Source: an uncultured Collinsella sp. (GTDB lineage Bacteria; Actinomycetota; Coriobacteriia; Coriobacteriales; Coriobacteriaceae). From it: a DNA stretch of 44,373 bases. Both the position numbers and the translations under genes were made by a program. Positions 16,936 to 25,855 of the stretch are shown here, piece after piece (positions within the stretch are counted from its first letter, which is position 1; every line of letters starts with the position of its first letter). The notes below the pieces were generated by a model. It made no database searches, had not been told where the DNA came from, and saw nothing but the letters and a program-made list of their open reading frames with translations. The stretch covers positions 1-44,373 of the forward strand of contig CAUADW010000006.1 in NCBI GenBank assembly GCA_958427895.1, read 5' to 3'.

Positions 16936-18012
16936 CTAGAACTGATTCAAGAAACGCATATCGCCCGTCATGAGCGTTCTGAGGTCGGGCAGGTCGTAGC
17001 GCAGGGCCGCGACGCGCTCGGCGCCAATGCCAAAGGCGAAGCCGGTGTACTTCTCGGGATCGATGCCGCAGTTGATCAGAACGTTGGGGTCGACCATGCC
17101 GCAGCCCAGAATCTCGATCCAGCCGCTGTGCTTGCAGAAGTTGCAGCCCTTGCCGCCGCACACGTGGCAGCTCACGTCCACCTCGCAGGAAGGCTCGGTG
17201 AAGGGGAAGAAGTGCGGGCGATAGCGCGTCTTGCGGTCCTCGCCAAACATGCACTTAACAAAGTAGTCGAGCGTGCCCTTAAGATCGCCAAAGGTGATGC
17301 CCTCGTCGACGACCAGGCCCTCAATCTGGTTGAACTGCGGCAGGTGGCAGGCGTCGGCCGTGTCGGGACGGTAGACGGTGCCCGGGCAGATCATGTAGAT
17401 GGGCGGCTTCTGCGACTCCATGGTGTGGATCTGCACGCCCGAGGTCTGGGTGCGCAGCAGTACGTCGGACTCGCCGTGAGCGTGGGCCTCGGGATGCGCG
17501 ACGCTGCCGGGGTTGTTGTCGACCACATAGAACGTGTCGCGAGCCGAGCGGCTCGGGTGATCCATGGGCGCGTTGAGCGCGGTGAAGTTGTAGTAGGAGG
17601 TATCGACCATGGGGCCGGACTCGACGGTGTAGCCGATACCGCAGAAGATATCCTCGGCCTCCTCGATGATCTGCTTGATCAGGTGCTGGTGACCGATCTG
17701 CGGACGGATGCCCGGCAGCGTGATGTCGACGGCCTCGTGCTCGAGTGCATGCTTGAGGGCGGCGGCCTTCATCTCGGTGGTGCGCTCGTCGAGCATGCCC
17801 TCGATCAGCTGGCGCATCTCGTTGGCGCGCTTGCCCATCACGGGACGGTCCTCGGGGGCGAGCTTGCCCATCATGCGCATCAGGCCGGTGATGCGGCCCT
17901 TGCGGCCGAGCAGCTCAACGCGCGCGGCCTCGAGCTTTGCGGCGTCGTCGGCGCTAGTGACGAGCTCCTTGGCCTCTTCCTCGAGTTTGACCAGATCATC
18001 AATCAGACTCAT
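16936..18012 (-). CDS. pheS: Phenylalanine-tRNA ligase alpha subunit
   Basis: This is the catalytic alpha subunit of the phenylalanyl-tRNA synthetase. The start ATG at 18012 (MSLIDDLVKLEEEAKE) has a GGGA ribosome site; the open frame upstream runs through the T-box terminator and is not coding. Residues 1-85 form the N-terminal coiled-coil domain that binds tRNA. Class II motif 2 appears as PGTVYRPDTADACHLPQFNQIEG and motif 3 as GFAFGIGAERVAALRY near the C-terminus. The predicted 358 residues match the family. A small Cys-rich patch CHVCGGKGCNFCKHSG interrupts the catalytic domain (four Cys), as found in several bacterial PheS proteins and able to bind zinc. First gene of pheS-pheT. Confidence 0.97.
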   Translation of the reverse strand: MSLIDDLVKLEEEAKELVTSADDAAKLEAARVELLGRKGRITGLMRMMGKLAPEDRPVMGKRANEMRQLIEGMLDERTTEMKAAALKHALEHEAVDITLPGIRPQIGHQHLIKQIIEEAEDIFCGIGYTVESGPMVDTSYYNFTALNAPMDHPSRSARDTFYVVDNNPGSVAHPEAHAHGESDVLLRTQTSGVQIHTMESQKPPIYMICPGTVYRPDTADACHLPQFNQIEGLVVDEGITFGDLKGTLDYFVKCMFGEDRKTRYRPHFFPFTEPSCEVDVSCHVCGGKGCNFCKHSGWIEILGCGMVDPNVLINCGIDPEKYTGFAFGIGAERVAALRYDLPDLRTLMTGDMRFLNQF

Positions 18013-18097
18013 GTCTTCCCTTTCGTCTCTCGCGCATCCGCACCCCGGGACGGCTGACGCCGCCCGATGCTGCGGATGCGCGGCCCGGTTCGGTAAC

Positions 18098-18400
18098 AAA
18101 AAACCGCCCTCGGGCATGTGCATTGCCCAAGGACGGTTAAATTCCGCGGTACCACCTTGTTTGACCCGGCGGATGTCTGGCCCGCCGCGCCCACTCTGCG
18201 CCTCTTGTCGCGAGGCTCACGGCTTCCCTACTGAGGCTTTGCTGCCACTGGCCGCGTGCCCGTTGAGGTCGCTGCTCGGGAGTGAACGCTTGGCCCTTGC
18301 CACCGCAGGAAGGCTTGCAGCCCATGACCTTCCCTCTCTTGCCGGCGACGCGGCGGGCAAAACCCTCTCCGTCAACGCATTGGGCTATAGGATAACACAT
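18098..18400 (-). promoter_or_regulatory. T-box riboswitch (tRNA-Phe) upstream of pheST
   Basis: The minus strand carries the T-box signature AAGGTGGTACCGCGGAAT at about 18158-18141. It is followed by a terminator: stem AACCGnCCnTGGGCA/TGCCCnAGGnCGGTT (18138-18124 with 18116-18102), then a T-run. Upstream lies a long Stem I with the conserved AGAGAGGGAAGG and GGGCTG loop region and matching CCTTCC. On its descending strand GCGTTCACTCC offers UUC (plus 18286-18284) as the Phe specifier codon followed by A. Uncharged tRNA-Phe would stabilise the antiterminator and let pheST be transcribed. The promoter is probably the extended -10 TGTTATCCT near plus 18389-18397. Confidence 0.92.
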
Positions 18401-18515
18401 TTCGCGAGCGCATCGCCGCGTTCCGTTTTGTTCGCGCTGGGTACAAGGCAAGTAGCTGTGAAAAGTGGCCGTGCATCCGCCTGCGGTGCTCGGCCTGCGA
18501 GATTAAGGATACGGT

Positions 18516-20099
18516 ATGGGAAAGAAACTCGATAAGAAGGCCAAGGCCGCCGTGGCAAAGGCCGCCAAGGGCGTCAAGGCCGCTAAAGTCGACAAGGCCG
18601 TCAAAAAGTTCCGCAAACTCGAGGGCAAGCTGTGGACTCGTGAGTACCTGCTCAAGATTGCCGAGTTCGACGGCGCGACGATTGCCCCTGCCAATGGTGC
18701 TGCCGCCCGTGCCGACGCCATGGGCACGCTTGCCGGTGAGCATCACAAGCTGCTGACCAGCGAGAAATCCGTTGAGCTCGTACGCTCGTTAGCGCGCGAG
18801 ACCGTCGCCGGCGGCAAAATTGACGACCCGCAGCTGCTCGACGAGATCCGTGTGCTCGGTCGCGACCAGCGCGAGGCAAGCGTCATCCCCACCGAGGAGG
18901 CCGAGGCCTGGACCAGGCTCACCTGCGAGGCCGATGCCGTGTGGCACAAGGCCAAGACGGCTAATGACTGGGCGAGCTTTGAGCCCTATGTGGATAGGAT
19001 CGTCGCCCAACTTAAGCATCAGGCCGAACTTATGGACCCCAAGCGCGACCCATACGATGTTTGGCTCGACCAGTACGAGCGCGGCCTTTCCGCCAAGAGC
19101 TTCGATGCGTTTTGCGATGAGGTCAAGGCGACGGTCGTGCCGCTCGTGCACGCCATCGGCGAGCGCAGCCAGCAGCCCGATGCCGACTTTTTGCACGCCC
19201 GCGTGCCCGAGGCCGCCCAGCGCGCCATGAGCTTCGACCTTATGAAGCTTGTCGGCCTGAACCTGGACGACACCACGCTTGCCTTTACCGAGCACCCGTT
19301 TAGCGAGGGCTTTGCCGTGGGTGACGCGCGCATCGCGACACACATCTACGAGGACGATTGCATCTCCAACGTCTACAGCATCATCCACGAGGCGGGACAC
19401 GCCATGTACGAGCTGGGCGTCAATCCTGCCTATGCGCGCACCTGTCTTGAGGGTGGCACCTCCATGGGCATCCACGAGAGCCAGAGCCGCTTTTTCGAGA
19501 ACACCGTGGGTCGCAGCCGCGCCTTTATGGGACCGTTGCTCGAGGTGCTGCGCCGCCACGCACCCGAGGTCTACGGCGACGTCGACGAGGACACGCTCTA
19601 CCGCGCCGTGAACATCGCGCAGCCGTCGTTGATCCGCACCGAGGCCGATGAGCTCACCTATCCGCTGCACGTTATGGTGCGCTACGAGATCGAGCGCATG
19701 CTGTTTGCCGGCGAGGCCATGGCCAAGGATATCCCCGCGCTTTGGAATCGCTTTATGGACGAGTACCTGGGCATTCCCGTTCCCGACGACACGCACGGCT
19801 GCCTGCAGGATACGCACTGGAGCGGCGGCTCGTTTGGCTACTTCCCCACGTATGCGCTGGGCAGTGCCTACGATGCCATGTTTGTGCCGGCCATGTGCCG
19901 CGACGGTGTCGACCTTAACGGCGCCTGTGCGAGCGGCGACCTGGCGCCCGTCCGTGCCTGGCTGGGCGAGCACATTTGGCAGTGGGGCCGCGCCAAGGAC
20001 GCACCGGAACTCATCAAGGGCGCATGCGGCATGGCGTTCGATGCCCGCTACTACTGCAGCTACCTGCAGGACAAGTTCACCACGCTCTACGAGCTGTAA
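18516..20099 (+). CDS. M32 family metallocarboxypeptidase
   Basis: This 527-residue cytoplasmic zinc carboxypeptidase of the Taq carboxypeptidase family removes C-terminal residues from peptides. The active site HEAGH is at residues 291-295. The third zinc ligand region GIHESQSRFFEN (Glu321) follows, as in the family. The ATG at 18516 has AAGGA 6 nt upstream. The first roughly 30 residues are a Lys/Ala-rich extension (MGKKLDKKAKAAVAKAAK) not usual for M32, and the normally conserved WD motif near the N-terminus appears as FDGATIAP. Activity is expected because all metal ligands are present. It is a single-gene unit with its own terminator. Confidence 0.92.
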   Translation: MGKKLDKKAKAAVAKAAKGVKAAKVDKAVKKFRKLEGKLWTREYLLKIAEFDGATIAPANGAAARADAMGTLAGEHHKLLTSEKSVELVRSLARETVAGGKIDDPQLLDEIRVLGRDQREASVIPTEEAEAWTRLTCEADAVWHKAKTANDWASFEPYVDRIVAQLKHQAELMDPKRDPYDVWLDQYERGLSAKSFDAFCDEVKATVVPLVHAIGERSQQPDADFLHARVPEAAQRAMSFDLMKLVGLNLDDTTLAFTEHPFSEGFAVGDARIATHIYEDDCISNVYSIIHEAGHAMYELGVNPAYARTCLEGGTSMGIHESQSRFFENTVGRSRAFMGPLLEVLRRHAPEVYGDVDEDTLYRAVNIAQPSLIRTEADELTYPLHVMVRYEIERMLFAGEAMAKDIPALWNRFMDEYLGIPVPDDTHGCLQDTHWSGGSFGYFPTYALGSAYDAMFVPAMCRDGVDLNGACASGDLAPVRAWLGEHIWQWGRAKDAPELIKGACGMAFDARYYCSYLQDKFTTLYEL

Positions 20100-20121
20100 G
20101 GCATAACCAACACGCCAACGC

Positions 20122-20163
20122 AAAGGGGACGCCGCGGAACCAATCCGCAGCGTCCCCTTTTTT
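20122..20163 (+). terminator. Terminator of the M32 peptidase gene
   Basis: The stem AAAGGGGACGC..GCGGA pairs with TCCGC..GCGTCCCCTTT, followed by further Ts, 23 nt behind the stop. Confidence 0.92.
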
Positions 20164-20218
20164 CACCCAATAACTAGGTACCCAATGACTAGTTCGTTGA
20201 CGCTAATGTCTTGGCAAC

Positions 20219-20366
20219 GTCAGCGAAAACGACCCTAAGCGAGCAAGGTGACGTGAAATGAAAGGGCGCTGACCTTCTGGTCGCGCCCTTGAAATTGAAC
20301 ATCAGGCTGCCGCTTGGGGCCGTTTGTAGCGTCGAGCAGTTACGCGGTTTGGTAAAAACGCGTAAC
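20219..20366 (-). repeat. Intergenic hairpin repeat, copy 1 (directly behind glmM)
   Basis: Read on the minus strand, the element starts at the last base of the glmM stop codon. It begins with hairpin GTTACGCG.TTT/AAACCGCGTAAC (12-bp arms, 4-nt loop, one mismatch; 20339-20366). A long foldback follows, with outer arms 20227-20241 and 20311-20325. Its centre is a different inverted repeat (AAGGGCGC/GCGCCCTT) from that of the copy at 41208-41355. The ends and arms match that copy base for base over most of their length. Confidence 0.75.
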
Positions 20367-21697
20367 TAAAGAGCCTCCAGAGCACTTGCGATGCGCTTCA
20401 TGGCGGCATCGGCGGATGCTTGGTCGGGCGCCTCGGCCAGCACGCGGATAACCGACTCGGTTCCGCTCTTGCGCACCAGTACGCGGCCCTCGCCTGCCAG
20501 CGCGGCCTCGGCCTCGGCGATGGCGTTCTGCACGCCCATGTTCTCGAGCGCGGCGTCCTTGTCCGCCACGTGCACGGCCACCTGCGCCTGCGGCAGCAGC
20601 TTGCACGGAGCCGTGAGCTGCGAGAGCGTCTCGCGCTCGGCACGAATCACTTCCATCACGCGCAGCGAGGTCATAATGCCGTCGCCCGTGCGCTCGATAT
20701 CGCCAAAGATCGTATGGCCCGTCTGCTCGCCACCCAGGCTGTAGCCGCCCTCGCGCATCTTGGCATACACGTGACGGTCGCCCACGCCGCTGGTCACGGC
20801 GCTCAGACCGGCAAGCTCCAGCGACTTGACCAGGCCAAAGTTGCTGGCAATCGTCGGCACCACGGTACCGCCCGAGAGTCGCCCGTGCTTGTTCAGATAC
20901 ACGCCGCACACGTACAGGATCTGGTCGCCGTCTACCACGCGACCGCGCTCGTCCACGGCCAAGCAGCGATCGGCATCGCCGTCATAGGCAAAGCCCACAT
21001 CCAGGCCCTGCTCCACCACATGGCGCTGCAGGCGCTCCATATGCGTGGAGCCGCAGTCGACGTTGATGTTAAAGCCATCGGGCGCGGCGTTGATCACGCG
21101 CACATCGGCGCCCAGTGCGTCGAACACCGGCTTGGCCACCGAGGATGCCGAGCCGTTGGCGCAGTCGATACCGATCTTGACGCCCTGCAGCGAAAAGTTC
21201 GCGCTGGCGATGAGCGAAGCAATGTAGCGGTTGCGACCCTGCATGTAGTCCACCGTGGCGCCGATGTGGTTGCCCGTTGCCAGCGGCACCTCGCTCTTGC
21301 CATCGATATAGTCCTCGATGAGCTCCAGTACGTCCTCGTCCATCTTAAAGCCGTCGCTGTTGACTAGCTTAATGCCGTTATCGCAAAACGGGTTGTGGCT
21401 CGCGCTGATCATGATGCCGCAATCGAAGCAGCCTTCCACAGTCTGATGCGCTACGCCCGGCGTCGGGATCACATGCAGCATATAGGCGTCCGCACCGCTC
21501 GCGACCAGGCCGCTCACCAGCGCCGCCTCAAACATATAACTCGAGCGACGCGTGTCCTTGCCCACGATCACGCGTGCCTTGCGCTCGCGGTTGGCGCCGT
21601 AATACCAGCCCACAAAACGGCCAATCTTATAAGCGTGCTCTACCGTCAGCCCAACGTTGGCCTCACCGCGAAAGCCGTCGGTGCCAAAGTACTTCAT
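20366..21697 (-). CDS. glmM: Phosphoglucosamine mutase
   Basis: This enzyme converts glucosamine-6-phosphate to glucosamine-1-phosphate for peptidoglycan precursor synthesis in the cytoplasm. The 443-residue length is typical. The active-site serine is Ser100 in ISASHNP, the metal site is DGDADRC, the sugar-specificity loop is GGEQTGH and the phosphate-binding loop is RKSGTES. It begins MKYFGTDGFRGEAN, with AAGGAG 5 nt before the ATG. The stop codon merges with the repeat at 20219-20366, which probably forms the mRNA end. Confidence 0.98.
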   Translation of the reverse strand: MKYFGTDGFRGEANVGLTVEHAYKIGRFVGWYYGANRERKARVIVGKDTRRSSYMFEAALVSGLVASGADAYMLHVIPTPGVAHQTVEGCFDCGIMISASHNPFCDNGIKLVNSDGFKMDEDVLELIEDYIDGKSEVPLATGNHIGATVDYMQGRNRYIASLIASANFSLQGVKIGIDCANGSASSVAKPVFDALGADVRVINAAPDGFNINVDCGSTHMERLQRHVVEQGLDVGFAYDGDADRCLAVDERGRVVDGDQILYVCGVYLNKHGRLSGGTVVPTIASNFGLVKSLELAGLSAVTSGVGDRHVYAKMREGGYSLGGEQTGHTIFGDIERTGDGIMTSLRVMEVIRAERETLSQLTAPCKLLPQAQVAVHVADKDAALENMGVQNAIAEAEAALAGEGRVLVRKSGTESVIRVLAEAPDQASADAAMKRIASALEAL

Positions 21698-21716
21698 GCG
21701 CTCTCCTTACAAAATA

Positions 21717-21743
21717 GGGGCGAACAGATTGCCTGTCCGCCCC
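21717..21743 (-). terminator. Probable terminator of the DUF4012 gene
   Basis: The stem GGGGCGnACAG/CTGTnCGCCCC is followed on the minus strand by TATTTTG, between the DUF4012 stop and glmM. The T-run is modest. Confidence 0.6.
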
Positions 21744-21780
21744 AAAATGGTACTCGATTATCTGCGCTACCAGAAAAACC

Positions 21781-24093
21781 CTACGCCGACGCGCTGTCGC
21801 GAGCCGCCTGGCATGTAGGAGTCTGACGCAGCATAAGCGGCTTGTCCCCCGCCTCGGCCGATGTGGTCAGCGTATACGTGATCGTCGTCGTCTCGCCAGC
21901 ATGCAGGTCAACGGTGCCCGAATAGAAGGGGATTCCATGCCACGTAGCGGCGCCAAGACCAAACTGTGTGCCCTCAACCGTAAGGTCACTGATGTTGCCG
22001 CCCGTCGGGGCAAACAACGAGACATTCAGGCGTTCGTCGTCACGCGCGGCATCGGGTGCGCTCGCCGCAACGTAGTCGGGCAGCTTGCCTGCCTCCTCCT
22101 GCGTCATGATGTTCGTCAGAGTAACGGTGATGCGATACGAGCACGTGCCGTCGCCGTTCTTGATGCCCTGGCCGATCTGCGTGTCGGCGTTCAGATACCA
22201 GTCGAGCTTGGAGAAGCTCAGGTTGTTAAAGTAAACGCCGGCAACAGGATCGGCACTCGGGTCATCCGGATCGGGCAGCGAAGCGTCAATGCCCGTCTCT
22301 TTGATGGCACTCTGCTCATCATCGTTTCTCATCCACGCGATCAGGCGGCCCTCTTCGGCACCGCGCTCAACGGCGCTGACAAGCTTCGTAACATCGACAT
22401 CGCCGATACCGCCAAGGATCTTGTCGAAGGCAGCGCTGGCGACGGATGCAAAGATGCCGTCAGACTCCTCGACCGGATAGTTCCAGTACACATCGTGCAT
22501 GAGGACCTTTGCGGCGTTGGTGCCGTCGACAACCGTTCCGTCGGGCAGTGACACGTTGCCGACCAGGCCCAGCAGATACTGCAGGAACACCGGGTCGATA
22601 CCGATGACGCCATCAACGTCCTGTCCATACTGGGACTTCCACAGCGCGGCGACACGCTGCGAGTTGCGGGGCCAATCAGGCGAATAGGTATTGCCCGAGT
22701 TGTACAGGTTACTGTGGTTGCCGAACAGCGCCTCATCCTCTTCGTCGACGCTCTCGACTGCCTCATCCTCGCTGAGTCCAATGCGGGGAACAAACTCGCC
22801 AATCGACATCTGGCCGTCAGTGACCGAAATCAGGCCCTGCGAACCGCCAAAGCCGCCGCAAGCACGAATCTCGACGTTGTTCATGGCGTACATAAGGTAG
22901 TTGCGCGTCTGGCCGTTGGCGCCGAGCATCTGGGGAAGGACGGGGGCGACCTTCTCCGCCGCGTCAACCGCACCGTTGAGGGTGGCAAAGCCGTCCTTGG
23001 CCTTATCGACCAGATCGGTCACCTGGGAAATATGAGTATCGCCAATGCCCTGGACCTTCTCGTTGGCGCTCTTGAACACCTTCGAGCTGCTGGAAAGCGA
23101 ATCGGCGACCGCCTGCAGCGCGGACACGTTAATCATGCCGTCCTGGAACAGCTTGCCGGGCGTGGCCTGCGAAAGGTTGTCGGCCATGGGAACCAGCGCG
23201 TTGCTCGAGACATCGGACAGGGCATCAATCATGGTGCGGGCTGCGTTGATGTCACTGCCATACACCGGGATAAACGAAGCCGCCGTCCACAGCGGGCTCG
23301 AAGTCTCCGCCTTCATGCTGTCGCAGAGTTCATCGATCTTCTTCGCGTCGTCAGGCAGCGTCGAAAAATCGCCCGACGTGACCTTGTCCTTAAGGCCACC
23401 GACGATCTCGACAGCCTCCTTCGCTTCGCTCTTTACGGTCTTTGCCGAGTTAAGCAGCATAAAGCCGCTTGCGCCAAGCACAACGAGAAGCACCGCGACT
23501 ACAGTGGCAATAATGGCACCAGTGTGACGCTTCTTGCCCTCGCCCTTGCGATGGCGATGACGGACCAGACCGTCAGAGGTCGAACTCGACGAAGCGTCGC
23601 TACCGTAGTTCAAGCCAAAATCGTAATAATCTTCCTTGGAACCCGAGCCCGCAAACTCGGCACCGCTATCATCCAGGCGGGCAAACGTGCCAGTCTCGGA
23701 GGCGCCGGTGTAAATCGTGCCAAGGTTACCCGTAAGCCCCGCGCCACCGGCAGAGGGAGTATTGTTGGCGGCCTTGTCGGCATTAACGTTACCGGCGGCA
23801 TTCGCGGCGTTGGCAGCACCTGCGTTGTTCGCGGGTACCGAAGGAGCCCCGCTCGGCTGCGACGTGGAGGTTGCACCGCCCGCAAAGACATTCCCTCTTG
23901 CACGGCCGGTCTTTTTTGCCTTTTGAGACTGCTCGTACAGAGCAGTAAACATCGCCGTCTCGCCCGGGGACACGCGCTTACCGGAACCGCCCTGTCCAGC
24001 GCCGCCCGGCGTGCCGGCCTTACCAGCCCCGTTCGGACGCGGCGGAACTGCAGGGCGGCCGCTATCGCTGCCCTTAAAGTGATTACCAGCCAT
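21781..24093 (-). CDS. DUF4012 domain-containing envelope protein
   Basis: I place the start at ATG 24093 (MAGNHFKGSD) because GAGGA lies 7 nt upstream; the frame is open to 24120. The 770-residue protein has a roughly 190-residue cytoplasmic N-terminus rich in Gly, Ala, Asn, Pro and Ser, then a basic patch (RHRHRKGEGKKRH). One membrane helix (about 192-215) and a large extracytoplasmic part follow. The outer part contains MYAMNNVEIRACGGFGGSQGLISV and VIGIDPVFLQYLLGLVG, typical of DUF4012 proteins. It ends with a beta-rich domain carrying the TLTNIMTQEEAGKLPDYV region. The function of the family is not established; in Actinobacteria it is often near exopolysaccharide genes. Monocistronic by position. 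Confidence 0.85.
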   Translation of the reverse strand: MAGNHFKGSDSGRPAVPPRPNGAGKAGTPGGAGQGGSGKRVSPGETAMFTALYEQSQKAKKTGRARGNVFAGGATSTSQPSGAPSVPANNAGAANAANAAGNVNADKAANNTPSAGGAGLTGNLGTIYTGASETGTFARLDDSGAEFAGSGSKEDYYDFGLNYGSDASSSSTSDGLVRHRHRKGEGKKRHTGAIIATVVAVLLVVLGASGFMLLNSAKTVKSEAKEAVEIVGGLKDKVTSGDFSTLPDDAKKIDELCDSMKAETSSPLWTAASFIPVYGSDINAARTMIDALSDVSSNALVPMADNLSQATPGKLFQDGMINVSALQAVADSLSSSSKVFKSANEKVQGIGDTHISQVTDLVDKAKDGFATLNGAVDAAEKVAPVLPQMLGANGQTRNYLMYAMNNVEIRACGGFGGSQGLISVTDGQMSIGEFVPRIGLSEDEAVESVDEEDEALFGNHSNLYNSGNTYSPDWPRNSQRVAALWKSQYGQDVDGVIGIDPVFLQYLLGLVGNVSLPDGTVVDGTNAAKVLMHDVYWNYPVEESDGIFASVASAAFDKILGGIGDVDVTKLVSAVERGAEEGRLIAWMRNDDEQSAIKETGIDASLPDPDDPSADPVAGVYFNNLSFSKLDWYLNADTQIGQGIKNGDGTCSYRITVTLTNIMTQEEAGKLPDYVAASAPDAARDDERLNVSLFAPTGGNISDLTVEGTQFGLGAATWHGIPFYSGTVDLHAGETTTITYTLTTSAEAGDKPLMLRQTPTCQAARDSASA

Positions 24094-24242
24094 AAAGAAA
24101 TCCTCGCAATTGAGTCGCAATGAAAAAGTCCATAACGTTGCTAGTTTATGGCATTTTGAGCATCGACAGCTAAACTCCAGACACGGACATCAATTGGCGA
24201 AAATGCGGCACAACACCTTTTCTGTCTTGGCGGCGGCGCTAG

Positions 24243-25265
24243 CTACACCGTAAGGAACATCATCACGATGATCATGGCAAAGCCGATAAGGTCGGTCGGC
24301 AAAAACACCGTGCCCAGCATAACGGCGCTGGTGATGGTCGCCGAAACCGGCTCCACAGTTCCGATGAGGCTCGCGCGCACCGAGCCGATGTCCTTAACGC
24401 CCTGCATATAAAGCATGTAAGCAAAAAACGAGCCGATAACCACGAACACCGCGAGCGCCTCGATGCCGGCAGCGTCGAGCGCCGGCATATGCGCCCAGGG
24501 CTGCACGAAGACGCACGAGACCACGCCCGCCGTGAGCATTGCCGAGCCCGTGACGATGGGGCTACCGTATTCGGGCAGGATCTTGGCGGGAATCACCGCC
24601 ATACACGCGGCGCTGACCGCACACATAAGACCTGCTGCCAGGCCAAGCGGCGAGATATTCAGGCTGGTGGGGTCGCCGCCGGTGGCGATTAAAAAGGTTC
24701 CACCCAGAGCTAGGCCAATGCCGATGACTTCGCGAGTACGCGGCATGCGGCGATCGATCACGCAGGTGTAGCCCATGATGATAACGAGCTGCAGGCACTG
24801 GAGCACCGTCGCGGTTCCGGCGTTCGTCAGGCGCACGGCCGAAAGATAGCAAAACTGGTTGAACAGCAGGCCAAAGGCGGTAAAGAGCAGCAGCTGCTTG
24901 CGATCGGCGGGTGTGGTCCAGAGCTTAATCAGGCGCTCGCGGTCGCGCGTAACAACCACGGCCATAAAGAGTAGACCGGCGAGAATCTGACGCACGCTCA
25001 TAAGCCACAAGGTGTCGACGTGGTAGGTATCGAACAGAAAGCTCGCGCTGGTGCCCGAGAAGCCCCAAAACGAACCGCCCACCAGCGTAGCCAAGACGCC
25101 CGTGATCATCTTGCGCGACGACGCATCGTTAAGGCGGTCGCGCCAGGCGCGGCGGGTGCTACGGCTGAGCTCGTCGGTGCCCTCGGGCACATCAATGTTC
25201 GATATATCGGTCATCGGCACCGAAGCCCCTGCGCCTTCGACCTGCTCGACACACTCTTTGCTCAT
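24243..25265 (-). CDS. EamA/DMT family transporter
   Basis: This predicted 340-residue inner-membrane protein has about ten hydrophobic helices arranged as two EamA repeats (first near FWGFSGTSASFLFD, second near LGLAAGLMCAVSAACMAVIPAK). Substrates of the family include amino acids and other small metabolites; this one cannot be assigned. The start at 25265 (MSKECVEQ) has GGGGGAG 4 nt upstream. The open frame reaches 25472 but that extension shows no membrane character. An N-terminal cytoplasmic tail of about 40 residues precedes the first helix. It is the last gene before the tRNA-Val locus. Confidence 0.88.
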   Translation of the reverse strand: MSKECVEQVEGAGASVPMTDISNIDVPEGTDELSRSTRRAWRDRLNDASSRKMITGVLATLVGGSFWGFSGTSASFLFDTYHVDTLWLMSVRQILAGLLFMAVVVTRDRERLIKLWTTPADRKQLLLFTAFGLLFNQFCYLSAVRLTNAGTATVLQCLQLVIIMGYTCVIDRRMPRTREVIGIGLALGGTFLIATGGDPTSLNISPLGLAAGLMCAVSAACMAVIPAKILPEYGSPIVTGSAMLTAGVVSCVFVQPWAHMPALDAAGIEALAVFVVIGSFFAYMLYMQGVKDIGSVRASLIGTVEPVSATITSAVMLGTVFLPTDLIGFAMIIVMMFLTV

Positions 25266-25496
25266 TCCACTCCCCCGAAACAGCCTGGAAACAATTCGGC
25301 TTACCTTACCACGGCGAAGGCACCAGCTGGAGGCTTGTCCGCTTATCGGTAGGACAATTCCGCAGGCGTCTTTCCATAGCTCGATACCGCAATGGCCTTG
25401 CATTATGCGACAGCCAAATCGCGGCAGCAGGCTCTTTTGAAATGGATGCGACAAAGCCCCCGAATTCCACAATGTAAGCGATTTTTAAAAATGTTC

Positions 25497-25525
25497 TTGC
25501 CACCGAGTTCAGGCTCCGTTATATT
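25497..25525 (+). promoter_or_regulatory. Promoter of the tRNA-Val gene
   Basis: TTGCCA (25497-25502), a 17-nt spacer and TATATT (25520-25525) are visible, 30 nt before the tRNA. Confidence 0.8.
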
Positions 25526-25554
25526 ATCCCTTGCGCGCTTGCGCACCCTTGATC

Positions 25555-25629
25555 GGGCGTTTAGCTCAGGGGGAGAGCGCTTCCCTGACACGGAAGAGGT
25601 CAGAAGTTCAAATCTTCTAACGCCCACCA
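25555..25629 (+). tRNA. tRNA-Val (anticodon GAC)
   Basis: All arms fold: acceptor GGGCGTT/AACGCCC, D stem GCTC/GAGC, anticodon stem CTTCC/GGAAG with loop CTGACAC (anticodon GAC), and T stem AGAAG/CTTCT with loop TTCAAAT. A genomically encoded CCA completes the 75-nt gene. Confidence 0.97.
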
Positions 25630-25637
25630 AATGTTCG

Positions 25638-25674
25638 CAGCTCAGAGGCTATGTCCTCTGGGCTGTTTTGTTTT
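25638..25674 (+). terminator. Terminator of the tRNA-Val gene
   Basis: The stem CAGCnCAGAGG/CCTCTGnGCTG with a 6-nt loop is followed by TTTTGTTTT, 8 nt after the CCA. Confidence 0.9.
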
Positions 25675-25855
25675 ATGTCGCCAAATCCGCCGGCAGTTCC
25701 AACCGCCCAACTAGCCAAAAGCCGACCATCTACTTGCCGATCTATCCATCGACATAACCAATCAGTCCGCACCGCAACTTCTCAGCAAAACGCCGCGATG
25801 TCTGCGCCCTGCGGTATCCTTGGGCCACTTGCACCTGCAGCACCAAGGAGCCGCC

